Assembly (NCBI GenBank): GCA_022774105.1
Contig: JALFNY010000067.1
Location: forward strand, 1 to 33,980
From: Prevotella sp.
GTDB taxonomy: Bacteria; Bacteroidota; Bacteroidia; Bacteroidales; Bacteroidaceae
DNA length: 33,980 bases
Direction: 5' to 3'
The notes under the pieces are model-generated. The model ran no database searches and was not told where the DNA came from. It was given only the letters and a program-made list of their open reading frames with translations. Positions 24,260 through 31,265 of the stretch are shown here, one piece after another. Position numbers and translations under genes: made by a program. Every line of letters begins with the position of its first letter. Positions within the stretch are counted from its first letter, which is position 1.

Positions 24260-25051
24260 ATGAGCAACATATCAGACAAGGCTGTAATCAGCCCCAAAGC
24301 ACAGATAGGGAACGACGTGACAATCTATCCGTTTGTCTATGTTGAGGACGATGTCGTCATTGGTGACGGCTGCGTTATATACCCCGGAGTGAACCTAATG
24401 AACGGCACTCGCCTCGGAAAGGGTAACAAGATTTACCAGAACACCGTCATCGGCGCACAGCCGCAGGACTTCAACTACAAGGGCGGAAATACCCTTTGCG
24501 TTATCGGTGACAACAATATCATACGTGAAAACGTGGTGATTAACCGTGCTACATACGCTGACGGGCAGACACTTATAGGCAATGAGAACTTCATCATGGA
24601 GGGTGTGCACATCAGTCACGACGTGAAACTGGGCAACAAGAACGTTCTTGGCTACGGAACCAAGATTGCAGGAGACTGCGAAATACATGACTTCGTAATC
24701 TTCTCATCAGGCGTCATAGCCAATCCAGCCGTCCGTGTGGGTGACGCCGCTATGATACAGTCGGGTTGCCGGTTCTCAAAAGACGTACCGCCATACATCG
24801 TTGCCGGAGGAAGTCCTATCAACTACGGAGGCATAAACGCATACGTCATAGACCGCATAGGTATCACGGAGAAGGTGAAGAACCACATTGCCAACGCCTA
24901 TCGCCTTGTGTTCCACGGACAGGACGCACTCGTTAACGTATGTGCACAGATAGACCAGCAGATTCCGAAGGGTGAGGAGATAGAGAAAATCACCACTTTC
25001 CTCAAAGAGTCAAAACTTGGCATCATAGCAAAGGTGCAGGGAGCGGAGTAA
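24260..25051 (+). CDS. lpxA: UDP-N-acetylglucosamine acyltransferase LpxA
   Basis: The 263-residue protein shows left-handed beta-helix hexapeptide repeats from residue 8 to about 190 (for example VVIGDGCVIYPGVNL, TLIGNENFIMEGV), followed by a helical C-terminal domain. It has the LpxA-type GAQPQDFNYKGG insert and the His of HISHD at the position of the catalytic base. LpxA starts lipid A synthesis by transferring an acyl chain from ACP to UDP-GlcNAc. The C-terminal segment DVPPYIVAGGSP and NAYRLVFHGQD match the family better than LpxD or other acetyltransferases. I do not see lpxD, lpxC/fabZ or lpxB beside it. It follows the RND operon after 134 bases without a clear terminator between. Confidence 0.88.
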   Translation: MSNISDKAVISPKAQIGNDVTIYPFVYVEDDVVIGDGCVIYPGVNLMNGTRLGKGNKIYQNTVIGAQPQDFNYKGGNTLCVIGDNNIIRENVVINRATYADGQTLIGNENFIMEGVHISHDVKLGNKNVLGYGTKIAGDCEIHDFVIFSSGVIANPAVRVGDAAMIQSGCRFSKDVPPYIVAGGSPINYGGINAYVIDRIGITEKVKNHIANAYRLVFHGQDALVNVCAQIDQQIPKGEEIEKITTFLKESKLGIIAKVQGAE

Positions 25052-25108
25052 CGACACCACTCCTTAATGACTCCAAGAAGTGGCAGAAAAATGGTAAAAG
25101 AATATTTA

Positions 25109-25168
25109 TATCTTTGCACTTTTTGATAATTCCAAAGGCAGGTTGTTGTGAAACACCCTGCCTTTTTT
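25109..25168 (+). ncRNA. Terminator after lpxA, preceded by a -7-like box: possible very short transcript
   Basis: A hairpin pairs 25134-25142 (AAAGGCAGG) with 25157-25165 and is followed by six T at 25163-25168, a good intrinsic terminator for the lpxA transcript. A perfect -7 consensus TATCTTTG lies only 17 bases before it, at 25109-25116. If active, it would start an RNA of roughly 45 bases consisting of little but this hairpin. The terminator is well supported. The RNA is speculative. Confidence 0.5.
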
Positions 25169-25188
25169 GCTGTTTCAGGAAAAAATAG

Positions 25189-25196
25189 TAACTTTG
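25189..25196 (+). promoter_or_regulatory. Promoter -7 box of the secreted TPR-like gene
   Basis: The sequence TAACTTTG lies 20 bases after the terminator T run and 40 bases before the ATG at 25237. Confidence 0.65.
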
Positions 25197-25236
25197 TACC
25201 ACTAATGACAACTAATACATACAAACTACAAATAAC

Positions 25237-26133
25237 ATGAACACAGACAGAATTACGCTCAGGCTCTGCCTGACCCTTGCTATCCTTATGTTTGCTACTG
25301 CGCTCCCCGCACAGCGCCGCAGCACCACACGCCGCAGCAAGAAGCGCACCACCGCCGTAGCGAAGCCTCAGAAAGCGGTGGCCATACTGCCCGTTGATTC
25401 GCTCGTAGGACGTGTCTATGCCGGCAAGGTGGGGCAGACGGTGGTAGATTTCTTCGGCAGTCGCACCACATACGGTGACGTAACACAGCAGATATACATC
25501 TGGCATGACAGCATAGCCGTTATCAATCAGCGTGACGGCAGCGTGGAGGCATACCACTTCCTGCCCTACACCCTCAGTGGTTCCACTCTTTCCATAGGTG
25601 CGTTCCGCTACACCACGCTCAGTGGCGGTGCTACGCTGGAGATGCAGAAAACCACGGAGAACAACGAGGTGAGGCAGGGAACACTGTCAAGGGTTGATCC
25701 CTCGATGATGGTAAATGCCCTCTTCCTGCATGGCAAGTACCTCGACGGAATGACTATTCAGACCGAGGAAGACAAGGCAAATGCCCTTACCTGCCTCAGT
25801 ATAGCGGCAGGATATGGTCGCAAGGATGCGCAGGACTACCTCTACTCCTATTATAAGAAGAGGGCGGACCGTGGCGACACCGCTGCCGTCAAGCACCTGT
25901 TGAAGCATGAGACATCCGCAGGTAACTACGCAGAGGCACATCGTTGCTGTGATAAACTCATTGCTAACGAACCGCAGTCGGCCGCCTGGCTGTGTGAGAA
26001 AGGGTTGTTGTATATCATGGAGGGCAAAATGAGTGATGCAAAAAAGATATACAAGAAGGTGAAGAAACTGGACGAGGAGTATTATGACACAGCCGCACAT
26101 CCCTTCCTGCAACGCATGAGGGACGGTAGATAA
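25237..26133 (+). CDS. Secreted protein with TPR/Sel1-like C-terminus, function unknown
   Basis: The 298-residue product has a signal peptide (hydrophobic about 9-24, cleavage near LPAQ), then a strongly basic patch (RRSTTRRSKKRTT, about 27-39). The middle part (about 50-160) looks beta-rich, and the C-terminal part (about 175-290) is helical with TPR/Sel1-like spacing (ALTCLSIAAGYGRKDAQDYLYSYY, AEAHRCCDKLIANEPQSAAWLCEKGLLYI). It probably acts in the periplasm as a protein-binding scaffold. The sequence shows no enzyme motif. It has its own -7 box at 25189-25196. Downstream are heptad repeats and array 4, then the convergent NAD(P)HX repair gene. Confidence 0.7.
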   Translation: MNTDRITLRLCLTLAILMFATALPAQRRSTTRRSKKRTTAVAKPQKAVAILPVDSLVGRVYAGKVGQTVVDFFGSRTTYGDVTQQIYIWHDSIAVINQRDGSVEAYHFLPYTLSGSTLSIGAFRYTTLSGGATLEMQKTTENNEVRQGTLSRVDPSMMVNALFLHGKYLDGMTIQTEEDKANALTCLSIAAGYGRKDAQDYLYSYYKKRADRGDTAAVKHLLKHETSAGNYAEAHRCCDKLIANEPQSAAWLCEKGLLYIMEGKMSDAKKIYKKVKKLDEEYYDTAAHPFLQRMRDGR

Positions 26134-26137
26134 AGCA

Positions 26138-26159
26138 GGTTGTGGGGTTGTAGGTTGCT
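26138..26159. repeat. Short GGTTGYR heptad run
   Basis: Three heptads, GGTTGTG (26138), GGTTGTA (26146) and GGTTGCT (26153), with one extra G after the first, begin 4 bases after the upstream stop codon. The same heptads build the terminator stem at 32891-32911. Confidence 0.5.
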
Positions 26160-26173
26160 ATCGTAGTTACAGT

Positions 26174-26254
26174 AAACGGGTGCTGATTGTGTTGTAATCA
26201 GCACCCGTTTACATTGTGATTAGCGGCAAGTTACGGTGTAATCAGCACCTGTTT
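26174..26254. repeat. Tetrad repeat array 4 (4 x 15 bp, 22-bp period)
   Basis: Units start at 26174 (AAACGGGTGCTGATT), 26196 (AATCAGCACCCGTTT), 26218 (GATTAGCGGCAAGTT, strongly degenerate) and 26240 (AATCAGCACCTGTTT). Spacers are GTGTTGT, ACATTGT and ACGGTGT. Units 1 and 2 are perfect reverse complements, sharing two paired departures from consensus. The 22-base register holds even across the decayed third unit. The array lies between convergent genes, 40 bases after one stop and 54 bases from the other. Confidence 0.93.
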
Positions 26255-26308
26255 ACTTTGCTGCTGGTGTAAGGTTGTCTTTTGGCGCTTTGCCATGGGC
26301 GTTGCGGT

Positions 26309-27826
26309 TCACTGCAAACCCATCATTCTGAAGGCCTGTGGCAGGTGGCATATGATGTCACTTGCCATGAGACTTTCCATTCCCATCTCTTGCATTGCGA
26401 GGTCTCCAGCAAGGCCGTGGAGGTACATTCCTACCGTTGCAGCGTCCTGCTGGTTGTAGCCTCTGGCTAACAATGCTGTTATAATGCCTGTCAGTACATC
26501 ACCGGAACCGGCTGTCGCCATGCCCGCATTGCCCGAGCTGTTGAACAGTATGTTGCCGTTAGGAAGGCATAGCGCACTGTAATGCCCTTTCAGCAGCACG
26601 AAGATACGCAGTCGCTGGGCCATCTCGCTGGCTTTCATCATACGGTCATAGTCATCGGCAGGCGGTGTGTCGAGCAGGCGGTCCATCTCCTTCGGGTGTG
26701 GGGTGAATATTATTCCGTCAGGCAGTTGTTGCAGCCATGCCCTGTGAGAGGCCAGTATATTGATGGCATCGGCATCAACTACCACGGGCACCTTTGCACT
26801 TCTTATCTGCGTCATCAGTGCTATGGCAGTGGCCTCTGTCACTCCCAGCCCTGGGCCTATTCCCATTGCGCTGTATTTGTTGGCATCGGTGGCCTGCGTG
26901 AAGGTGTCTTCTCCGCGGTCAGGTTGTACTATTGCCTCTGGCACACTGATCTGCATTATGTCGCTGTTACACGCTGGCGTGTGTACCGTTACCTTGCCTA
27001 CGCCAGAGCGCAGACAGGCTCTTGCAGCCAGTACGGCGGCTCCTGCCATGCCTCGTGAGCCTGCCACGAGCAGTGCGTGGCCCATGACGCCTTTGTGGGC
27101 AAAGTCATCACGCGTCTTCATGAGGGCTGATATCTCCTCTTCTGTTATTATTCTGCACTGCGTCGGGGTGTTCTCTATGAACTCACGGCTTAGCCCTATG
27201 TTCAGCACCTGCACCTCGCCGAGGTACTGTTGGTTGTCGGCCATCATCATGCAGAGTTTCTTCATGCCCAGTGTCAGCGTGAAGTCAGCGTTGACGATGT
27301 TACTCTTCACGTTGAAGGTGTTATCCTCTGTCATCAGTCCCGATGGTAAGTCGATGCTCACTACGGTGGCGTCAGACAGGTTGATGTATCTCACTACCTC
27401 TGCGAATCCGCCCGTAAGAGGCTTGTTTAAGCCTGACCCGAACAGACCGTCTATTACCAGTGTCTCTTTGGTCAGCGTCGGTGGGTCAAACTCCTTGGTG
27501 ACTTCTTTCAGCACATTGGGGTACTTCTTTTTCAGAAGGTTCATGTTTTCCTGACAGTCGGCGGACAGTTTTCCGCTCACGTTGAATAGATATGCCACGA
27601 TGTCGTAGCCCCTTTGCTTCAGCATGCGGGCCACGGCAAGAGCGTCTCCACCATTGTTTCCAGGGCCAGCAAATACTACCATTGGGGTAGTCTCGTCCCA
27701 ACGTATTGATATTGTCTCTGCCAGCGCGTCGGCAGCACGCTCCATCAACTTGATGGACGTTATGGGCTCATGTTCGATAGTGTACTGGTCAAGTTCCTGA
27801 ATCTGTGTGGCTGTAAAAAGTTTCAT
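26309..27826 (-). CDS. nnr: Bifunctional NAD(P)HX epimerase / NAD(P)HX dehydratase
   Basis: The 505-residue fusion has an N-terminal YjeF_N epimerase domain (about 1-215, with FAGPGNNGGDALAVARML and LVIDGLFGSGLNKPLTG). A C-terminal ribokinase-like dehydratase domain follows (about 230-500, with HALLVAGSRGMAGAAVLAARACLRSG, IFTPHPKEMDRLL and the nucleotide-binding GSGDVLTGIITALLARGY). It repairs hydrated NADH and NADPH: the epimerase interconverts R and S forms, and the dehydratase restores NAD(P)H at the cost of ADP or ATP. Length and both motif sets are those of intact bacterial fusions. It has a -7 box at 27944-27951 and is divergent from hpt. Confidence 0.94.
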   Translation of the reverse strand: MKLFTATQIQELDQYTIEHEPITSIKLMERAADALAETISIRWDETTPMVVFAGPGNNGGDALAVARMLKQRGYDIVAYLFNVSGKLSADCQENMNLLKKKYPNVLKEVTKEFDPPTLTKETLVIDGLFGSGLNKPLTGGFAEVVRYINLSDATVVSIDLPSGLMTEDNTFNVKSNIVNADFTLTLGMKKLCMMMADNQQYLGEVQVLNIGLSREFIENTPTQCRIITEEEISALMKTRDDFAHKGVMGHALLVAGSRGMAGAAVLAARACLRSGVGKVTVHTPACNSDIMQISVPEAIVQPDRGEDTFTQATDANKYSAMGIGPGLGVTEATAIALMTQIRSAKVPVVVDADAINILASHRAWLQQLPDGIIFTPHPKEMDRLLDTPPADDYDRMMKASEMAQRLRIFVLLKGHYSALCLPNGNILFNSSGNAGMATAGSGDVLTGIITALLARGYNQQDAATVGMYLHGLAGDLAMQEMGMESLMASDIICHLPQAFRMMGLQ

Positions 27827-27943
27827 CTGCTTATAGATTATATAATTACGTGTTGCTAATACCTGCCTTGTATGTCAGTGCCGTTTAGTATGCGGCGTAC
27901 AGGACACCGTGGCGTAACAAACGGACTGTCAAGGCGGTGCGCA

Positions 27944-27951
27944 CAAAATTA
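27944..27951 (-). promoter_or_regulatory. Promoter -7 box of the NAD(P)HX repair gene
   Basis: Read on the minus strand this is TAATTTTG, giving a leader of roughly 110 bases before the start codon at 27826. It shares the 205-base divergent region with the hpt promoter. Confidence 0.6.
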
Positions 27952-28015
27952 CGAAAAATAGCCGAATAAAGTATCATTTTCTCGTAAAAAAGTATTGTTT
28001 TACAAAAGTTTTTAG

Positions 28016-28023
28016 TAATTTTG
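28016..28023 (+). promoter_or_regulatory. Promoter -7 box of hpt-adk-HAD
   Basis: The sequence TAATTTTG has TTG at 27995-27997, about 18 bases upstream. It ends 8 bases before the ATG at 28032, so the leader is only a few bases long. Confidence 0.7.
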
Positions 28024-28031
28024 CACGCAAA

Positions 28032-28574
28032 ATGTCAAAGAAGCAAATAATACTTAACGGCAAAACCTTTGAACTTACCATTCCTGAAAGCACCATACTA
28101 TCGGCTGTCAGGGGTGTGGCAGAACGGTTGAAGGCAGACTATGAGGACAAGAACCCGGTCTTTGTGGTGGTGCTCAGCGGTGCCTTTGTCTTTGCCTCAG
28201 ACCTCTTCCGCATGGTGGATTATCCCTGCCAGATAACCTTTGTCAAACTCGCAAGTTATGAAGGAACTGCCTCCTGCGGCACTATCAGTGAGCAACTGCC
28301 GGTTGACAGTACCGTGAGCGGACGCCACGTGGTGGTGATAGAGGACATAGTAGAGAAAGGTTACACCATGGAATACCTGCTTCAGCGCATCAGACAGCAG
28401 CAACCCGCATCGGTAGAAGTATGCGCCCTGTCGGCGAAGCCACACAAACAGGAGGTGCAGGGACTACACATAAAATACGTAGGCATGACACTTCCCGATG
28501 CGTTCATCGTGGGATACGGCCTTGACTACGACCAGCAGGGACGACATCTGCGTGACATCTACTCGCTGGTATAG
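28032..28574 (+). CDS. hpt: Hypoxanthine phosphoribosyltransferase
   Basis: The 180-residue product has the type I phosphoribosyltransferase layout. VVVLSGAFVFASDLFRMV (about 40-57) includes the PPi loop, followed by the flexible-loop Ser-Tyr region (KLASYEG). The PRPP-binding segment VVVIEDIVEKGYT is at 100-112, and the C-terminal base-binding part has DAFIVGYGLDYD. It salvages hypoxanthine and probably guanine to nucleotides using PRPP. The PRPP loop reads EDIVEKG, where the usual motif is EDIVDTG, an Asp-Thr to Glu-Lys change at 108-109. Acidic residues 104-105 are kept. The gene is first of three on the same strand, with adk 43 bases later. Confidence 0.9.
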   Translation: MSKKQIILNGKTFELTIPESTILSAVRGVAERLKADYEDKNPVFVVVLSGAFVFASDLFRMVDYPCQITFVKLASYEGTASCGTISEQLPVDSTVSGRHVVVIEDIVEKGYTMEYLLQRIRQQQPASVEVCALSAKPHKQEVQGLHIKYVGMTLPDAFIVGYGLDYDQQGRHLRDIYSLV

Positions 28575-28617
28575 GCTTTGGAGTGAAATGAAAGATAACA
28601 ACACAATTTAAGGTAAA

Positions 28618-29184
28618 ATGAAGAATATTGTAATTTTCGGTGCACCTGGTTCAGGAAAGGGCACCCAGAGCGACAAGATTATAGAAGAATTTGGGGTCGC
28701 TCACATCTCAACTGGTGACGTACTCCGTGCGGAGATAAAAGCCGGAACAGAACTCGGAAATACGGCATCAAAGTATATCAACGAAGGAAAACTGGTTCCA
28801 GACTCCCTCATTATAGATATGCTCGCTGCCACACTCGATGCAAAAGGCAAGGACATACCAGGCGTAATATTCGACGGTTTCCCACGCACCATAGCACAGG
28901 CAGAGGCACTTGACGTAATGCTCAAGGAGCGCGGTGAGGAGGTATCAGTAGTAATCGGACTGGAAGTAGATGACGAAGAACTCATCAAGCGCATCGTGGC
29001 ACGCGGCAAAACAAGCGGTCGCGCAGACGATAATGAGGACACTGCCAAGAAGCGTTTGGCCACATACTACTCACAGACACTGCCACTCAAGGACTACTAT
29101 ATCGCTCAAGGCAAGTACGCTAAGATACAAGGCATGGGCACAATAGACAGTATCTACGCAGCAATAAGAGAAGCAATAGGATAG
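28618..29184 (+). CDS. adk: Adenylate kinase, short-lid form
   Basis: The 188-residue protein has the P-loop GAPGSGKGT (residues 8-16), the AMP-binding HISTGDVLRAEI (about 31-42) and the DGFPRT motif (about 85-90), followed by the LID region RGKTSGRADDNEDTAKKR. The lid is short and has no Cys zinc site, as in the short bacterial isoform. It balances ATP, ADP and AMP in the cytoplasm. It lies 43 bases after hpt and 28 bases before the HAD gene. In Bacteroides, as I recall, obgE usually follows hpt-adk. Here a HAD phosphatase takes that place. Confidence 0.95.
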   Translation: MKNIVIFGAPGSGKGTQSDKIIEEFGVAHISTGDVLRAEIKAGTELGNTASKYINEGKLVPDSLIIDMLAATLDAKGKDIPGVIFDGFPRTIAQAEALDVMLKERGEEVSVVIGLEVDDEELIKRIVARGKTSGRADDNEDTAKKRLATYYSQTLPLKDYYIAQGKYAKIQGMGTIDSIYAAIREAIG

Positions 29185-29212
29185 AAAGAGGCACAAAATA
29201 TTCAGCCATACC

Positions 29213-30034
29213 ATGCTAAAAGCGGTATTCTTTGACATTGACGGTACACTGGTGTCGTTCAAAACACACCGCGTCCCGCAATCAACGCTGGACGCGGTGA
29301 GCCGTATCAGACGACAAGGAGTAAAGGTTTTCATAGCCACCGGCAGACCATTGCCGTTCATTAACAACCTCGCAGAACTGGAATACGATGGCATAATGTC
29401 CGTAAACGGTGCTTGTTGCTTCACAAAAGAAGGACAGATCATAACACGGAAGCCCGTTCCAAAAGCAGACATACAGCGTCTCGTGGACGATGCCAAGGCC
29501 CATCCCATGCCCATAGCATTTGCAACTCACGACAAAGCCATTGCCGTAAACCCCGGCAAAGACATGGAACACCTGAAAGAAGTATTTGCATTACTCGACC
29601 TGACAGTACCCGAACAACGTCCGATAGAGGACGCACTCGACATGGAAGTGCTGCAAGTCATAGCCTTCTTCACAAAAGAACAGGAAGGAAGGATAATGCA
29701 AGAGGTGTTGAAAGGGTGCGATGCCAACCGCTGGCATCCATACTTTGCTGACTGTGTAGCAAAGGGAATAAACAAGGCAACAGGCATAGATGATATCTGC
29801 AAGTATTACGGTATCAATCTGAAAGACACCGCAGCATTTGGCGATGGAGGCAATGACATAGCCATGTTGAGCCATGCTGGCATCGGAATAGCCATGGGAA
29901 ACGCCGCAGAGGAGGTGCAGGCCAGTGCGGATATGGTGACAGACAGTGTTGACGAGAACGGCATAGCAAACGCCTTGAAACACCTGTTCCCACAGTGTTT
30001 CACAACAGAGCAGAGGTCAAAGACCTTGTATTAA
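29213..30034 (+). CDS. Cof-type HAD-IIB phosphatase
   Basis: The 273-residue product has HAD motif I FFDIDGTLVSFK (nucleophile Asp8, acid/base Asp10), motif II in FIATGRPLPF, the type IIB cap (about 85-190), and motif III/IV in KATGIDDICKYYGI and FGDGGNDIAMLSHAGIGIAMGNA. Cof-type enzymes dephosphorylate sugar phosphates, nucleotides, FMN or PLP. The substrate is not predictable. It follows adk by 28 bases and ends before a strong bidirectional terminator, making it the last gene of the hpt-adk transcript. Confidence 0.9.
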   Translation: MLKAVFFDIDGTLVSFKTHRVPQSTLDAVSRIRRQGVKVFIATGRPLPFINNLAELEYDGIMSVNGACCFTKEGQIITRKPVPKADIQRLVDDAKAHPMPIAFATHDKAIAVNPGKDMEHLKEVFALLDLTVPEQRPIEDALDMEVLQVIAFFTKEQEGRIMQEVLKGCDANRWHPYFADCVAKGINKATGIDDICKYYGINLKDTAAFGDGGNDIAMLSHAGIGIAMGNAAEEVQASADMVTDSVDENGIANALKHLFPQCFTTEQRSKTLY

Positions 30035-30050
30035 AGAAGTATAATAAAAT

Positions 30051-30091
30051 AAAAAAAGGCAACGAGTGCACCACACTCATTGCCTTTTTTT
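30051..30091. terminator. Bidirectional terminator after the HAD gene
   Basis: The left arm 30051-30068 (A7 GGCAA C GAGTG) pairs with 30074-30091, with one C-A mismatch and a 5-base loop. It ends in a T tract on the plus strand and, by symmetry, on the minus strand. Confidence 0.9.
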
Positions 30092-30093
30092 AG

Positions 30094-30101
30094 TATCTTT
30101 G
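30094..30101 (+). promoter_or_regulatory. Promoter -7 box abutting the M23 endopeptidase start
   Basis: The sequence TATCTTTG begins 3 bases after the terminator T tract and ends 4 bases before the ATG at 30106. Transcription would begin at or next to the start codon, giving an essentially leaderless mRNA, with the upstream promoter half inside the terminator stem. Confidence 0.55.
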
Positions 30102-30105
30102 CGAA

Positions 30106-31230
30106 ATGAATCATGTAAAAAGCAGAATAATATATACCACATTGTTGCTTGTCTCATTGCTGTCAGCGCACGCAAAGGAAGTGTTTACACCGCTGGAGCA
30201 ACAACAAATCAGCATAGAGACGCCCGGATTGTTTGCCCGTTCAAACTCATTTCAGGTGGATTTCACACAGTTGACAAAGGAAGAATACTCTTTTCCGCTT
30301 CCTGTTGGCAAGGCATTGACAGTCCATGGCAGCGAGATTGAGATAGAAACAGTTAAAGGTGACGCTGTGAAAGCCATGTTTGACGGTACGGTAAGGCTGT
30401 CAAGACACAACGTAACGTATGGAAATGTAGTGGTGATACGTCACAATAACAGTCTGGAGACAGTTTATGCACTCAACGCTCAGAACCTTGTGCAGAGCGG
30501 AGAGAAGGTCAAGGCTGGGCAGACTATTGCCATAGTAGGAGGCAATGAGGGCAAGGTTTACTGCCTGTTCAGTATCATGGTTGACGGAAAGAGAATCAAC
30601 CCCAGCACCATTCTCAATGTCAACAGACACACACTGCGCCAACAAACCGTGCTGATTAAGCGGGTAGGAAACCGCATAGAGGTCAAGACGTCGCGCCAGA
30701 AGGTAGAAAAACAGAATGAGGTGATGAGCCTCGAAACCAACAATCCGTTTCAAGACAGGGCGGTGTTTCGCCTTAATCTTGACGAGATAACAGACCGCGA
30801 ATGGCACTATCCGCTTGCTAACTCCAAGGTAATAAGTGGTTATGGTGGCAAGAGAAGGCACACAGGAGTGGACATAAAGAACGGCCCTGGCACGGAAGTG
30901 TATGCTGCTTTCGACGGACTTGTGGTGCAGTCAGGAACATTTTCAGGCTATGGCAAATGTATAACACTGCGACACACCAACGGCTTAGAGACACGTTACA
31001 GCCATAACTCAAAGAACTACGTCAGCGTAGGCGATAAAGTCAAGGCGGGACAGGTGATAGGTATTGTAGGCAGGACAGGCAGAGCCACTACCGAACACCT
31101 GCACTTTGAAACAAGAGTAGCAGGCAAAGCCTTCGATCCTTCGTACGTTTTCGACCATGCAAAGCACTGCTTACAAAAGGGAACATTGCAGTTTAAGAAG
31201 AACGGTAGCGTTGCAAGGCTGAAGAAGTAA
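30106..31230 (+). CDS. M23 (LytM) endopeptidase with a degenerate second LytM-like domain
   Basis: The 374-residue product has a signal peptide (about 1-24) and two LytM-like domains. The C-terminal one (about 235-350) is complete: H252 and D256 in RRHTGVDIK, and H331/H333 in HLHFE, the zinc and catalytic residues of M23 endopeptidases that cut peptidoglycan cross-links. The N-terminal copy (about 65-175) keeps the fold pattern (FDGTVRLS, GNVVVIRHNNSLETVYALN, KVKAGQTIAIVGG) but has YCLFSIM in place of HLHFE and lacks the HxxxD pair. It is therefore probably inactive and may bind or regulate. It is first in a run with two lipoproteins. Confidence 0.9.
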   Translation: MNHVKSRIIYTTLLLVSLLSAHAKEVFTPLEQQQISIETPGLFARSNSFQVDFTQLTKEEYSFPLPVGKALTVHGSEIEIETVKGDAVKAMFDGTVRLSRHNVTYGNVVVIRHNNSLETVYALNAQNLVQSGEKVKAGQTIAIVGGNEGKVYCLFSIMVDGKRINPSTILNVNRHTLRQQTVLIKRVGNRIEVKTSRQKVEKQNEVMSLETNNPFQDRAVFRLNLDEITDREWHYPLANSKVISGYGGKRRHTGVDIKNGPGTEVYAAFDGLVVQSGTFSGYGKCITLRHTNGLETRYSHNSKNYVSVGDKVKAGQVIGIVGRTGRATTEHLHFETRVAGKAFDPSYVFDHAKHCLQKGTLQFKKNGSVARLKK

Positions 31231-31265
31231 ACACACAAACAAGGACAATAGTAAACATTCAGGCA

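Noticed and set aside
26760..27554. Long plus-strand open frame opposite the NAD(P)HX repair gene
   Set aside because: It overlaps the intact, motif-complete repair enzyme on the other strand. Its Ser/Thr/Met-rich product resembles an antisense frame, not a protein.
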